From Abelmoschus esculentus (lineage: Eukaryota; Streptophyta; Magnoliopsida; Malvales; Malvaceae): a DNA stretch of 64,000 nt. Shown here piece after piece: positions 11,918 to 24,496 of the stretch. The stretch lies in assembly GCA_035048815.1 (NCBI GenBank), contig JAUCBN010000024.1:9174001-9238000 (forward strand), given 5' to 3'. How positions within the stretch are numbered: position 1 is the stretch's first letter; each line of letters opens with the position of its first letter. Both the position numbers and the translations under genes were made by a program. Below the pieces are notes generated by a model. The model was not told where the DNA came from and did not search any database. It saw nothing but the letters and a program-made list of their open reading frames with translations.

Positions 11918-14900
11918 TAGGGATCCACAACGGGCCGAATCTGAATCGAATCCAATTACATCTAAATCTAAATTTATTTTTATATTAAAGATGTAAATTC
12001 GCTCCAGATTTATGGTTTAAAAAATTGAGACTCAAATTTAAACCTAATTGATCTTATGAATTCAAGTCTAAAACGGATCTATTAAAATACGATCATCCAT
12101 CTATTTTTTAACTCAACAAAAATATCATTAATTAATTTTATTTCACAATTTCAATGAAAAATATTAATTTCAATTAACTAATATCATGATAAAAAATGAT
12201 AAATTAAAATCTTAAAAAAATTCAAAAATTATACAAACATTAAGAAATGTAGATCATGAAATATTTTATTGTCGTAAACTGAGTATTGTACTTTTACCTC
12301 TTAGCGTTTTACTCTTCATCACTACTTAAATCATAAACATCCTAAAATAAATAAGAAACAACTAATCAAAAAAATTGTTTTATAAAAATAATATTTGTGA
12401 AATTTAAATACTAATATTAAGTTTATGTAATATAATAATTTTCTTATATAACATGTCAATCATATTCACCATTTTCACATCATCATTATAATCTTCATTA
12501 ATAGTGGAATAAGTATTCTTTCAAAAAATCTTTTTATCATAAATAAATAAAAATTACGTTAGGAAATAATATAAAATATAAAACTATTACTCTATTTATA
12601 TATATTTTAAAATTAAAGGTAATTTTTTAATATATAGGTAAACAGATCTAGATCTAGGTTTAGATCTGTAGCGATTCTTTTTTGAAAATATTTAAAAATA
12701 ATTTAAAAGTTCGGTGGAGTTTGAAAATTTGGTATCCGAAGATGACCCTTGAAGAACAAGATGTCACTCCTAATGAAATACCATTAAAATTTAAAAATTC
12801 ACGATAATATTTAAAAATTCGGTATCCTGGGAGATAACACCTGAAGAACAGGATGTCACTCCCATTGAAATACTGTTAAAATTTAAAAATTAGTTAATCG
12901 GTTGGAGTCGCCATCGATCCTTTAAAAAGGTGGATCGAACACCGAAAAAACAAAACTAGAAAAAATTGGGTTCGGGAGTTGATTACGTTTGGGGAAGGAT
13001 TAATACCCCATAACGCCCAAAATTGGTACCTAAAGTCTCGCATCGTAATTTTTTCAGAAAATATAAAATTCGAATCAAATAATTTTTAATTTAAAATTCA
13101 TATCCTAATATCCACGACAATTCAAAGAATATAATACCCGGAAACCGGAATACTAATCCTAATAGAATATATCGGGATGATAATTTCTAATAAAAAAAAA
13201 CGTTAAATCATAACATATTATTTTATTAAAAATATAAAATTTAGAGGTTGAAAATATATTTATCACATTATCAGTTATGAATATAAACATATTAGCATAA
13301 TAATGGTAATGAAAATATAATAAAACATGTTAAAAAAATATAAACATGATAACATAATGCATTTTTTATTATAATTATTTTATAATAATAAAACGACAGT
13401 AAGAAAAAATTGTATTATTATTCATTATTTATTAAAGATAATATGGTATAGTAATATAATATTATAATATAGTCATATGACGATAATAATGATAAAATGT
13501 TAACATAAATATTAAACAATTAATATTAAGCAATTAATATTAATAACGTAATGGAAATACTATATTTAACACCATAACTAATGTTATAAATAGTGAAAGA
13601 ATTTAGACAATGGTAAATTCGGAAGAAATCAGAAACATGAAGAACAAATATAACAAAGAATAATGGTCAAAATGCAAAGAAACAAAAACTGAAGTGCTAT
13701 AATGTAAGGATACGTAAATCTGATGGTTTCTCCGTAAATTTGCTTGAAAAGTAACCCCAAAATGATGTAGTATTAGTTCATGAATATACACTCCCTTTAT
13801 GTTAAAAAATCACTTCACCAATTCATTATAAACAAAAATCTGTCACTGCTTTCTCTATTCTCTCAACTGTCCTCGTTCTCAGTCACCGGACGGAGAAGTT
13901 TGCTGCGGTTCGTCGCTCGTCGGCGACGAACGCCTCCACCGGAGCTCACCGGAGATGAAAAGAATCCTCATTTCCAGTAGTTCTTGACACGAGTAATTCA
14001 AATCCGGGGTCGGATTTTCAAGATGACGAATACACAAGCCTAGATCTAAAGGATAAGTATTCGGACTTTTATATTTTTACCTCTTTTTTTTCTTCTGATT
14101 TACTCCGACCTCTATTAGATCTATCGGATCTACCTTTTTCACTTCTCGGTTTGATACTTGTTTGGTATTTGAATTTTTGATTCGAATATATTGTTCTTTT
14201 TTTTTTTAATTTCTCATCATTTTTTTCTCATTGATTCGTAACCGTGATTATAACCTATTTCGGGGCTTAAATACCCGAAATATATACATATAATATTGAA
14301 AAGTTATGAGATTTTCATATCTAAAACAGATATATCTAATTATTATTTTTTATCCTTGATTTTGTAGGTGAAAATGACCAAGACGGTGGGGAGGTGGACT
14401 TTGATGAGGGCGGTGGCCGTTTGCGGGAGCCAATGGGAAAGCGTATGGCGACCACACGCGATTCAAACAGTCGCGCATGGCGGCCACGTGCGGGAGGCCA
14501 ACGGATGTAGTGAGGGAGGCCGACTGCGGTTGGTTTGTTTCTGGTTAAGGTTTAGTTAGGTTATCATTAGGGTTAGTTTATGGGTTATGTGTGACACCTT
14601 CGCCCCGGGTTAGGAGACGGAGGTGTCGACCGGATATTTAACTCGTATTTTAAATCAAATTTACATTCAATTGTAAGGCGTTTAATTTATTTGTATAACC
14701 TTTGATTTGTTTGTAAGACATTACGAGTTAATCTATTGTATCTCTTATCAATTTGGAGGCCAATTTAAAACTTTTCCATATTTAATCATTTAACTGATTC
14801 GATTCTCAATTTCCGTACATATAAAAATTATAATCTCAATTGAACTTGTACTAATCCTTTAGTCAAATTTTATTCATTTAATCCTTACCCATATTACCTT

Positions 14901-14936
14901 ATTGATCAAGCTTATCTTTGATTTTTAAGTTTGAAC

Positions 14937-15250
14937 CAATTTAGTTAGGGAGGTATCGATACCCCTATAGTGGTGGTATCGGAACAAGTATCGAACTGGG
15001 GTTCGATACTGGTTACAGGCGTTGATCGTTTGACTTGTTGACTTTAGGGCAAGACATCCTGGTTCGAACTGGGCTTCGATACCTTTTTGCCACTGGAGGC
15101 CCCAATACCGAACCATGTATCGAACCAGCCCTTCTTCGTTGACTCATTGAGTATGGATAGATAGCCTGTTTCGATACCAGTACCGAACCAGGGGAACTTG
15201 AGGAGCTCACTGCCAAGGGTGGTATCGATACATGGTTTTAAATTGAGGAG
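14937..15250. repeat. Cluster of GTATCGATAC-type palindromic motifs
   Basis: Within about 310 bp the words GGTATCGATACCC, AGTATCGAACTGG, GTTCGATACTGG, CTTCGATACC, GTATCGAACCAG, TTTCGATACCAG and GGTATCGATACATGG follow each other in both orientations. Similar clusters lie in the Copia LTRs and in the Gypsy LTR at 46.4 kb. The short frames here are by-products of the motif. Confidence 0.8.
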
Positions 15251-15299
15251 CTCACTATCAATTTTTATCAAAATAATAAAAAAATAACGGTCTAGTAGT

Positions 15300-16555
15300 T
15301 TCTAAACCCACGATAAGCCTATTCCAAATCAAAGTTAGATTTTTAGGTCATTATATTACACAAGGAACAATTACCCCAATCGAAAGATCCATAGAATTTG
15401 CTAGCAAATTTCCAAATCAAATCCTTGACAAAGTTCAATTACAAAGGTTTTTAGGTAGCTTAAATTATGTAATAGATTTTTACCAAGGTCTAAGTAAATT
15501 ATGTAAACTTTTATCCGAAAGACTCAAGAAAAATCCAAAACCATGGAATGATACACATACAAATGTGATTGTACAAATCAAAAAATATATCACAAGATTA
15601 CCTTGTCTCTATTTAGTAGACCCATCAAGTCTAAAAATAGTAGAGACAAATGCCTCTGAAATAGGATATGGTGGGATTCTAAAGCAAGTAAAAGAAGGAA
15701 AAGAATAAATAGTCCAATTTACTTCAGGACACTTGACAAGCGTTGTTTTTCAAGTCAAAAATCTAAAAAGAAATTTTATCTATTGTTTTATGTATTACAG
15801 AATTTCAAAGTGATTTATTAAATCAAAAATTTCTTTTACGAATTGATTGTAAATCAGCAAAAGAGGTTTTACAAAAAGATGTTAAAAATATAGCCTCAAA
15901 ACAAATTTTTGCAAGATGACAAGCAATTTTAAGCATATTTGATTTTGATATTGAATTTATCAAAGGAGAATCTAATTCTCTAACCGATTTCCTTACCAAA
16001 GAGTTCTTACAAAATGCCCCCGAAATTGAGAGATAAAGTAAAAGACAAGTTACAAGATGCAATATCAGCAAAACCCATCAAATCATAGGTTAGAAATATT
16101 TGAATCAGAACAAAATGAAGAAAATGCTTCATCAAGATCATCATCCAATGCATCACTCCAAGATGCCCAAGATCCAAATGAAATCTCGCCTGAAGTCAAA
16201 AAATGGATTGAGTCACTTTTTCAATCTCCATAAATTGCTATGGCATTTGCTCAAATAAAGGATGAAAGTCCCCTCAAACAAATTGCTGAAAAAGCAATAA
16301 AGATTTTAAAAAACAAAGAGATTGTTTTACATAAACCAAAATCTCTCGCAAATACTTCAAAAATACAATCTATCCAACATGTTTTTCCAAAACAAGTAGT
16401 ATTGTCATAGACATCTACTAAAAAAACTTCACAATATTTTCAAAATGAAAATGTTGGATACATTGTACCATTAGAGGATGATTTTCCTGATAAGCTTCCA
16501 CATATTTTAATCAAACATCTTTTTAATGGTTGTCATTTTATGACATCAACCCACC
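15300..16555 (+). pseudogene. Endogenous plant pararetrovirus (Caulimoviridae) fragment: end of reverse transcriptase, RNase H and downstream
   Basis: Plus-strand translation shows the C-terminal part of a reverse transcriptase followed by an RNase H with ETNASEIGYGG. This arrangement and wording are typical of Caulimoviridae polyproteins rather than Gypsy or Copia elements. The frame is open from about 15,310 to a stop at 15,706. It is then broken by frame changes and more stops through 16,020, and a Gln/Ser/Asn-rich stretch follows to about 16,550, also with stops. The 5' part of the polymerase, the coat and movement regions and any virus promoter are absent, so it cannot encode a working virus. 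It sits within the Gypsy LTR-type insertion. The exact joins are not clear, and the genus (for example florendovirus-like or petuvirus-like) cannot be fixed by eye. Confidence 0.75.
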
Positions 16556-17639
16556 TCTAAACCTTAGGGGATAATTTCAGCATATTCAAACAACATGTAT
16601 CAATTCATTTAACTTATTCACTTAGCTTATTCATTACTCAAGCCATTAACCATATGCTAAGACCTTCAAGACACTATGTCATGTACTTCTCACTATAACA
16701 ACTAGCATGCCCATGTTATAGCTTTAAGGATTCACATGGTAACCTACGTAGTTCATGTTTATCATGCCAAGACAATTTCTTACTTAACATATGCATAACA
16801 CCAAGGCCTACTTATGCCCACCATAGCCAAGAACTCAAAATATGCAAGGCTAGCCTACTGTGAAAATTATGCCTTATGGCTTACATATCAAGGCAATTAC
16901 TCACAAATATATACAAACCATGGGACAAACCCTCAAATACATAGGCTAACAAAACATGATTACTAATGCCACCATAACTAGGAGTTAATCAAAATACAAA
17001 ATATCATACTCTAGCTTGCTTGTTGTCCTTGCTTGCAAACGAACTCAATCCCGATCTAGCTTCTCAACTCGAGGACCTGTTATTTTGGGAAGGAGGAAAC
17101 AAGAGAGCGTAAGTACTAAAAAGTACTTAGTGAGGTAGCCCTAGTCTAACCATATTAAACATGATACAATAATAAGTATAACATGCTTTAACTAAGCAAA
17201 CAATTCTAATTCATGGCAATAGTTTAATATGAAAAAGGTGCAATCAATGTACAAGTTTATCAATAGCCAAGTATCATAGTTCATATGCTTCTCTTGTGTA
17301 TCATTTCCATTATACCAATCAATGTCATAATCTATATGATCATGCTTTAACTAGCATAAAAATCAATGCATGTAACTCATTAGCCACTTTCAATTTCTCA
17401 AGCTTTTAATAAACAATTCATTTCAAGGGCTACATATAACCATGTGTCCGTTCTAAATATCAATAATCATGTTACATTCAAAAGCTACTCATAGAATCAA
17501 TTACGTTTCAATACTCTTTATCAATGCAAGATCATGTATCAATGCTTCTCAAGCCAATATAAATACATGTAGATTACATTTTATCTATTAGTCATTCAAT
17601 TAAGTTCGTGTGATGCCTTCGTATAGTAGGACTAGGTAA

Positions 17640-17840
17640 GCGAGTCATTAAGAGTGTCACGAAGACACTAACAAGAGTACCATAAAGGTACTAACAAGAG
17701 TATCGTAAGATACTAACAAAAGATACCCATGGTATCTAACAATTGGTGACTAACCACCAAATCACGGTACTCATAGTACCAAACAAGAGTATCGAAGTAC
17801 TAAACAAGAGTGCCAAGCACTAAACAATGAGCTCAAGACC
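17640..17840. repeat. Short tandem repeats around ACTAACAAGAGTATCG
   Basis: Units such as ACTAACAAGAGTACCATAAA, ACTAACAAGAGTATCGTAAG and ACTAAACAAGAGTGCCAAGC recur with a period near 25-28 bp. They belong to the Gypsy LTR-type insertion. No coding sense is evident. Confidence 0.65.
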
Positions 17841-19825
17841 CTAGGCATGTCGTACTACCTATGACCACTATAGACCAAGACTCAATAACATTTCAATATC
17901 CATTTGATTATTAATCAATTTACATAATCAAGTTCATATTACCAAGAGCAATTATTCAATACATACTAATACAAAGACAACTATCATGCTTGTATCATTT
18001 CATTTATAGCAATCCAATTCACATTATCAATGACAAGTACTCATAACATGTTACCAATACATGTACATTATAATAGCAATAACACGCATATCATGCTATC
18101 AAACCAAAGTTCATATCATTACATTCATGCTTTATGAATGGTTTACATACCTGACATTCGTAGCCGCGTGCTGTTACTTACCTCGGCATTTCCAAGCAAT
18201 GCATATGTACTAAGTTAGCAACAACAATTTAGCAATCAATCAAGTATCAAACAAGTTGTTTACATTTAATCCTCCTTTCCTTATTACCGTATATGTGATT
18301 AGTCCATTTACATGGCATATCAATTTCAATTAACAAAAGATTTTTAGGACCCTAGGTCTTAACCCTAAGGTTTGCCACACTCACCAATTCTCCGAGCTAT
18401 CAAGGGTTGTAGATCGCAACCCCTTTGCCTCGTTTCCTCGCTACGTCGAGCCTCTCTTGATTTTCAATCTTTTCTCTCGGGTTATCTAGCACTACATATA
18501 CAATAGCTATGTATCAAGACATTTTCAATCATCTAATTCAAGTGTTCTTAAGCTTAACAAATATAAACACATGCATTTGTTCGTTACGAACAGTTTTGCT
18601 ACCCTTTAGTGAAACGATCGTATCTCCTAACTCCGATGTCCGATTTTAGTCCATTATACCTCGTTGGAAATCTAGAAGAACCCTATATAAGGATAAACTA
18701 ACCTCACATTTTAATTTCTATTCTATTAGCTTCAGATTTCATTCAAAACAGACCCGACCGGATTTTCGGGACTGCTCGGGTAGCCCTACGGAAACGCTTA
18801 TATCTTTCTCTACCGGACTTGGATTAAGGTTCCGTAAATTTTTAATTAAACTAGGTATACATGAGTATAATGGTTTAAAATTTCAGCTCCTAATTTCTTA
18901 AATACCGACCTGGGAAAATTCACAAAGTTGGCTACTCGAAATAGCATTTCTAGGCTAGTCTCGGCTAACCCTCATTCTATGTGTCCGAAATTAATCTGAA
19001 CTATTCGCATGAGTTTTCCAGCACCTTCAAATAACCAATTAACATCAATAATTCCCTTTCCATCATTATTCTAATCATTTAGCATATATGTATAGTATTT
19101 ACAAAACCTAAATTCCAAAACTCTTAATTTTTATGTTCATGCTTCAAGGATTCATAACCCAGAATTACTATCTTTGGTTTAGGCTTCCAATCACCCTAAT
19201 CTAACACAATACATCATGTAACATTTAAAACCCCAAATGTTCAAACCCTAAAATTTTCAATTTAGGGGGGCAAAGACTTACCAAGGTATTTAGGCTTGAA
19301 TTTCTAGACCAAAAGCCTAATCATGCAAAGATTTTGAGTTGAATCTTCAAACCTCCATGAAACCTCCATGAAAATCTTCCAAGCTCTTTCTCCCTTCTCT
19401 TTTATTTTATTTCACGTGAAAATGGGGTTGGGTAGAAGGATAAAGATGACTCTCATCTTCATTAAACATGGGAAATGTCCACTTTGCCCCTTTTTATTTT
19501 ATAATCAACTTAACTTTTTAGTAAGGGTAGTCTAGGGAATCTTCAATTTTATTATGCAATCCAAATTTCTCTTATCTAATTCAATTAAATCCTTCACTTC
19601 TCATCCAATTATTGTATGATTTAATTTAATTTAATTTAATATTCATTCGAACCATTTTATTATTATCCCGATTTTTGGGGTGTTACATTATGGGTCAGAT
19701 ACGTATTTAGGTCAAAGGTGTGTAATGGGCTATAGATATTGTAATGGGTCATGGGCTAATTGATTTTGTGTTTATTGAATCTGATATTTTAATAAAAAAT
19801 AGGTTTCAAGTAATGAGTTATTACA

Positions 19826-19850
19826 ACTGCCCCTCTTTGCTTATAGTTGT
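19826..19850 (-). promoter_or_regulatory. Polypurine tract of the Tat-like element
   Basis: On the minus strand the sequence AAGCAAAGAGGGGCAGT directly precedes the LTR start TGTAATAAC. A G-rich purine run at this place is the expected primer for plus-strand DNA synthesis and fixes the orientation of the element. Confidence 0.7.
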
Positions 19851-20199
19851 GTAATGACAATAAAGCAAAGATAAGGAATAACCCATTTCATTTGGTATGG
19901 TTTATGGGATTTTTGGTAAGGTAAGGGTTCTTTCAGGTAAGGTTGGACTTCTTTTGGTAAGGTTGAGGTCCTTTCTCCCGACCACCACCTCTTCTTGGTC
20001 TTCGCTTGATCTTCTCTACTGTCCTAGAACAAAATTCTTCAAAATTGAGACTTCGAGCCTGCAACTTCTCCATTGCTTGTTCTTCTATCAGGTGCCTTGG
20101 ATGAGCAGATTCTTCCTGTGTAGAGTCTTACTTGTCTTCAGCAAAGTTCTTATGCTGCAAATCCTTCGTTCGTTGACTTGTCATCTTAGGCTTTCGATG

Positions 20200-21860
20200 C
20201 TACAAGTTTTTCCTATATAGAACTTTCTGCGCCTTGAGTCGAGAGTCCTTCTTATAATGAACTTTTCTTTGTAGATTCTTCCTATCCAGAATCTTTTATG
20301 TCTTTGATCTTAAGAGTTCTTCCTGTCGTAGAACTTCTCACTTGAGATTTTTTCTGTCATAGAACCTTTTGCGTCTTCAATTCTAAGAGTTCTTCCTGTC
20401 GTAGAACTTTTCGCTAGAGATTCTTTCTCTCATAAAATCTTTCGTTTCTTCAATTCCAAGAGTTCTTCGTGTTGTAGAACTTCTCGCTAGAGATTCTTTC
20501 TATAGTAAAAACTTTCGTATCTTTAATTTCAAGAGTTCTTCCGGTTGTAGAATTTTTCGCTAGAGATTCTTTCTGTCATAGAATCTTTCGCATCTTCAAT
20601 TTCAAGAGTTCTTCCTATTGTAGAACTTTTCTCTAGAGATTCTTTCTCTCACAGAATCTTTTGCATCTTCAATTTCAAGAGTTCTTATTTTTGTAGAACT
20701 TTTCGCTAGAGATTCTCTCATAGAATCTTTTGCATCTTCAATTTCCAAAGTTTTTCCTATTGTAAAACTTTTCGTTAAGATTCTTTCTCTTATAGAATCT
20801 TTCACATCTTCAATTTCAAAAGTTCTTCTTATTGTAGAACTTTTCGCTAGAGATTCTTTCTCTCATAGAATCTTTCACATCTTAAATTTCAAGAGTTCTT
20901 CCTGTTGTGTAAAACTTCTCGTTGGAGATTCTTTCTGTAATAGAATCTTTATGCTTTGAATTTTAAAAGTTCTTCCTGTTGTAGAACTTCACGTTGGAGA
21001 TTCTTTTTGTAATAGAATCTTCATGTTTTGAATTCTTCAAATCAAGAGTTCTTCCTATATAGAACTTCTTGTTGTCGATTCTTCCTATATAGAATCTTTT
21101 GCTTGCTCTAAAGGTTCTTCCTATATAGAACTTCTCATTGGAGATTCTTTTTGTAATAGAATCTTCGCATTTTGAAATCTTCAAATCAAGAGTTCTTCCT
21201 ATATAAAATTTCTTGTTATCGATTCTTCATATATAGAATCTTTCGCTTGCTCCAAAGGTTTTTCCTATATATAACTTCTCGCTGGAGATTCTTTCTGTAA
21301 CAGAATTTTCTCATTTTGGAGTCTTCAAATCAAGAGTTTTTCCTATATAGAACTACTTGTTGTCGATTCTTCCTAATAGAATCTTTTGCTTGCTCTAAGG
21401 GTTCTTCCTATATAGAACTTCTCGCTGGAGATTCTTTCTATAATAGAATCTTCTCATTTTGAAGTCTTCAAATCAAGAGTTCTTCGTATATAGAACTTCT
21501 TGTTGGAGATTCTTCCTGTTGTATAATCTTGTAAGTTCTTCCTATATAGAACTTTTGATCTAGACTTTTCCTATATAGAGTCTTTCATGCTGTGAGTTTT
21601 TCCTGTATAAAACTTCTTTGTTGATTCTTCTCTCGAGTCTTGAGATTACTGGTTCTTCTTGTATGGAATATTCTGGTTGATTCTCCTCTTGAATCTTTAG
21701 TTTGTTGGTTTTTCTTGCATAGAATCTTTTGGTTGATTCTCCACTCGAATCATTAGTTTGCTGGTTCTTCTTACATAAAATCTTCTAGTTGATTCTCCTC
21801 TCGAATCTTGAGTTTGCTGGTTCTTTTACGTAAAATCTTTATGTTGCAATTGTGAATTCC
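20200..21860. repeat. Tandem array of alternating short hairpins in the Tat 3' region
   Basis: From about 20,240 to 20,970 a 73-bp unit repeats about eleven times; unit starts at 20,312, 20,385, 20,458, 20,531, 20,604 and 20,677 are exactly 73 bp apart. Each unit holds two inverted repeats: AGTTCT with AGAACT across a 9-10 base loop, and AGATTCT with AGAATCT across a similar loop. From about 21,046 to 21,540 the same two hairpins recur in a longer period of about 141 bp with loop TCCTATAT. From about 21,650 to 21,850 a shorter 55-58 bp form appears. Short minus-strand frames here encode repetitive Lys/Arg/Ser-rich peptides, but they are broken and unlikely to be genes. Confidence 0.9.
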
Positions 21861-22234
21861 TTTTGTACGAAACTGTTGTCGACACCTTATTTTCTTATGT
21901 GGATTTCAACAACTTGTGTAGGCTCTCTCATAATATTTCATCTTTTGAATCTCTTTTGATTCTTGAGTTTCTGTAGAAAAAAAATGAACAAAATATTCTA
22001 TAATGCAGGTTGACATTAGCCTAATCCTAGGGATGCCTACACTATATGATGCATGAATGATAATGTCTTGATATATTCCGTGACCCTCGCATTTGATTAG
22101 GTAGTGGTGATGCTTTCTCATCTTCAATATTCTTCTCTTTTGATGTGGCAGTGACATCTCATCTCACGTTAAGATTCAAACTTCGAATCTAAACTTATCT
22201 CAAGGTATATTCTATGCTTTCACTCCTAGAGCAT

Positions 22235-22390
22235 CTTTGAGATATTTTCTTTTTCTTTTTTTTTGTTTTTTCTTTTTCTTCATATTTTTTTCTCTTTTCC
22301 CTTTCTTCTTCTTTTTTCTTCTTTTTTTTCTTTTTCTTTTTTTTCTTTTTCATTTTCATTTTCCTTCTTTTTTCAATGAAGTGTTAGTCT
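22235..22390. repeat. Polypyrimidine (T/C) tract
   Basis: Almost pure TTTTTCTTTTTC sequence on the plus strand, with a second such tract at about 22,895-22,985. In the Tat element's own orientation these are purine-rich stretches just downstream of the integrase end. Confidence 0.8.
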
Positions 22391-22984
22391 TCAGATGATA
22401 TTTGCCTGATGTTGCCCCATTCTGGTGTGCTTTACAGTTTTGGCATTTCAAAATTTCTGTGTGGGCGTTTTCTGTTGCATGGAATCTTCTTGGGATTAAT
22501 CCTTTGCTTGTATTACCTGCACCTTATAGGCTAAGATTATAACAAAGTAATGTCGAGAAATCTTTTGTTTGTTGTAAATCTATGTTAACTCGAAAAATGA
22601 TGAATGTTAATTCATGAAAAAGATATATGTAATAGATTTATATTCAAAATATCATGGCAAACAAAAGGTTTTCAAAGGATGATAAAACGATATAAAGTCT
22701 TGAACATTTCACTACATAAATGACATATGGATCCTTGTTGACGATAGATTCCTTGCCTCAGGTCCTGTCATTGTATCTGAGAGGGTTTGCCCATTAGATG
22801 CCAATTCTCAAAATGGATTCGAGCTACCTTTTACGGGTTTCCAACTCGATTCTTTCGTTGGTTACAAAAAGCCCTTTCAGGGTTTTCCTCTTGAACCTTC
22901 TTTTTATTTTTTATTTTTCATTTTTTCTTTTTTTCTTTTTTCTTTCTTTTTATCATTTTTTCATTTTTTTTCCTTTTTTCCAAG

Positions 22985-23263
22985 TGTAATACTTTTTAAC
23001 TAAGTCTGAAATTATTGGATTACTCAGTTCACGTCCATCTAGTTTGCTATGATTAATGCTTCCCCGGAAAAGGCCTTTTTAACCACATAGGGACCTTCCC
23101 AATTTGGCATCCACTTCCCACGAAAGTCTTTCTGTATGAGCAAGATCCATTTCAACACCAGATCTCCCTCTCGTAATTCTCTAGGCCTAACCTTTTTGTT
23201 GTAGGCATGTATCATCTGACCATGAAAGATGACCCTTAACCTCTTTTTTCAATGAGGTTGAGC
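22985..23263 (-). pseudogene. C-terminal end of a Gypsy integrase (Tat-like element)
   Basis: Minus-strand translation gives HGQMIHAYNKKVRPREL, then KDFRGKWMPNWEGPYVVKK and AFSGEAL. This is the usual C-terminal segment of integrase in Tat-type Gypsy elements. A stop follows soon after (near 23,050), and further stops mark decay. The upstream part is cut off by the Copia insertion at 23,269. It would normally help insert the element's DNA into the host chromosome. Confidence 0.8.
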
Positions 23264-23268
23264 TGATC

Positions 23269-24409
23269 TGTAAACTAAAATTGATTTTGATATAAAAATA
23301 ATGTTAAAGGACTATTTTGTAATAAATTTTTAAGTCCCTAAGTCAAACTTTATGCTTTAAGTCAGACCAAGAACTTTGAAATAATTTTTCTAAGTGTTTT
23401 TATACAGGTGTTTCAATACCAATAGGTATGGCATCGATACCTCCCTTTATTTTCATAGAATATTCTTGAGACAAAGAACATATATCAAACCATGGTTCGA
23501 TACTATTTAATTTCAAGAGCTCACTGCCAAAATCTATTTCGAACCATGTATCGAACCACCCTTCAATTTCTTAAATATTTTAAAATTATGAACCCTGTAT
23601 TGATACCAGTATCGATACACCCCTTAAACCCCAACAACTATTATAGTATTAAATGACTTGACCGTTGGTGACAGTTAAGCTTTAAATAATGGTTAACATG
23701 TTTCAAACCATGTTCTGATACCAGTATCGAAACATGTTTCGATACCTCTTGTAATAAATTCACAACGACTCTTTCTACTTTGGTCTATTTCGAAACAGAT
23801 ACCCCGTGTATCGATACCAATTTCATCAGAGTGCATTTATAATGGAGAGATGAAGCTCCATCATCTCAATTTATTTTTCCAACAACCCCAACGGCTAGAA
23901 ATCAATGAGAATGTATAAAATGAAGCATTTTAAGCATCATTAAGGACTATTGAACCTCAAGCAACATCCAATCAATCAAATCCAACTACCAAAGCACTTA
24001 TTGCACATCTTGACTCCCAACTCTTGTAATTTCAATTTGATTCTTTATAATTTGAGTTTGGGGAGAGTTTTTTTATAATTAGGGCAATTTTTATCTTGTG
24101 GGAGATTATTATTTGCCTTTCTTTCATACTTTTAACTTGTGAGGTTGAATTAATTCTTGGGTAGAGGAATTGATTCGAATTGTAACGGTTATCCCTTGAA
24201 CTGAGAAAAAGGTTGAATTCATTAGTGAATTGGTTTTAAAATCCTTAGTGGAAGCTAAGGTAGTGGATGTAGAGCTTGTTCCGAAGCTTGAACCACTATA
24301 CATATTTTGTTCTTCAATTTCTCTATTTTACCGAAAATCTTCCACCACCAAAATTTTAATTGTCAATTCACCCACTCTTGACCAACTATCAAGATCGATC
24401 AACTCAACA
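23269..24409 (+). repeat. Copia 5' LTR
   Basis: It begins TGTAAACTAAAATTG and ends GATCAACTCAACA. The whole LTR of 1,141 bp matches the reverse complement of the solo LTR at 42,723-43,884 (1,162 bp) and the partial 3' LTR. A cluster of GTATCGATAC-type motifs fills about 23,405-23,830, upstream of a TATA-like GTATAAAATG at about 23,910. Confidence 0.88.
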
Positions 24410-24410
24410 A

Positions 24411-24424
24411 TTGGTATTAGAGCT
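24411..24424 (+). promoter_or_regulatory. Primer-binding site (initiator tRNA-Met type)
   Basis: TTGGTATTAGAGCT starts two bases after the LTR end. Plant initiator tRNA-Met elements have TGGTATCAGAGC here, so this differs at one position. It is where minus-strand DNA synthesis of the Copia element would begin. Confidence 0.8.
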
Positions 24425-24496
24425 AGATCTTTGAAAGGATTCACATCCTTCAAAGAAGATCCAAGGAGTGTTGATCACATCTACAAGTCAAATACA

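Larger units (their letters stand above)
14590..19687 (-). mobile_element. Ty3-Gypsy LTR-type insertion (solo LTR expanded by other sequence)
   Basis: The ends are TGTGACACC (14,590) and GGTGTTACA (19,687). On the minus strand this reads TGTAACACCCCAAAAATCGG to CGAAGGTGTCACA, a common form for plant Gypsy LTRs. TTATG flanks both sides (14,585-14,589 and 19,688-19,692), and the uninterrupted site can be read in the other Tat LTR near 44,950. There is no Gypsy coding domain. About 1.3 kb of pararetrovirus-like sequence (about 15,300-16,555) sits inside. Without it the remaining 3.8 kb may be one very long LTR or a non-autonomous element. Confidence 0.7.
12667..19825 (-). repeat. Tat-like LTR, left copy, carrying a 5.1-kb insertion
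   Basis: On the minus strand the LTR begins TGTAATAACTC at 19,825 and ends GAATCGCTACA at 12,667. Removing the insertion at 14,590-19,687 and one duplicate TTATG leaves about 2,056 bp, close to the right copy. Sequence 12,690-13,070 aligns collinearly with 41,890-42,270. The GC-rich part at 14,370-14,540 has its partner at 44,755-44,890. Confidence 0.8.

Noticed and set aside
17640..17840. CRISPR-like spaced repeats
   Set aside because: The DNA is a plant nuclear sequence, the units vary and they lie inside a retroelement LTR.
20602..21184. Minus-strand frames encoding repeated Lys/Arg/Ser-rich peptides
   Set aside because: They are short, broken between units, and fully explained by translation of the hairpin tandem repeat.
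24411..24424. tRNA-Met-like sequence
   Set aside because: Only the 14-base primer-binding match is present; there is no tRNA body.
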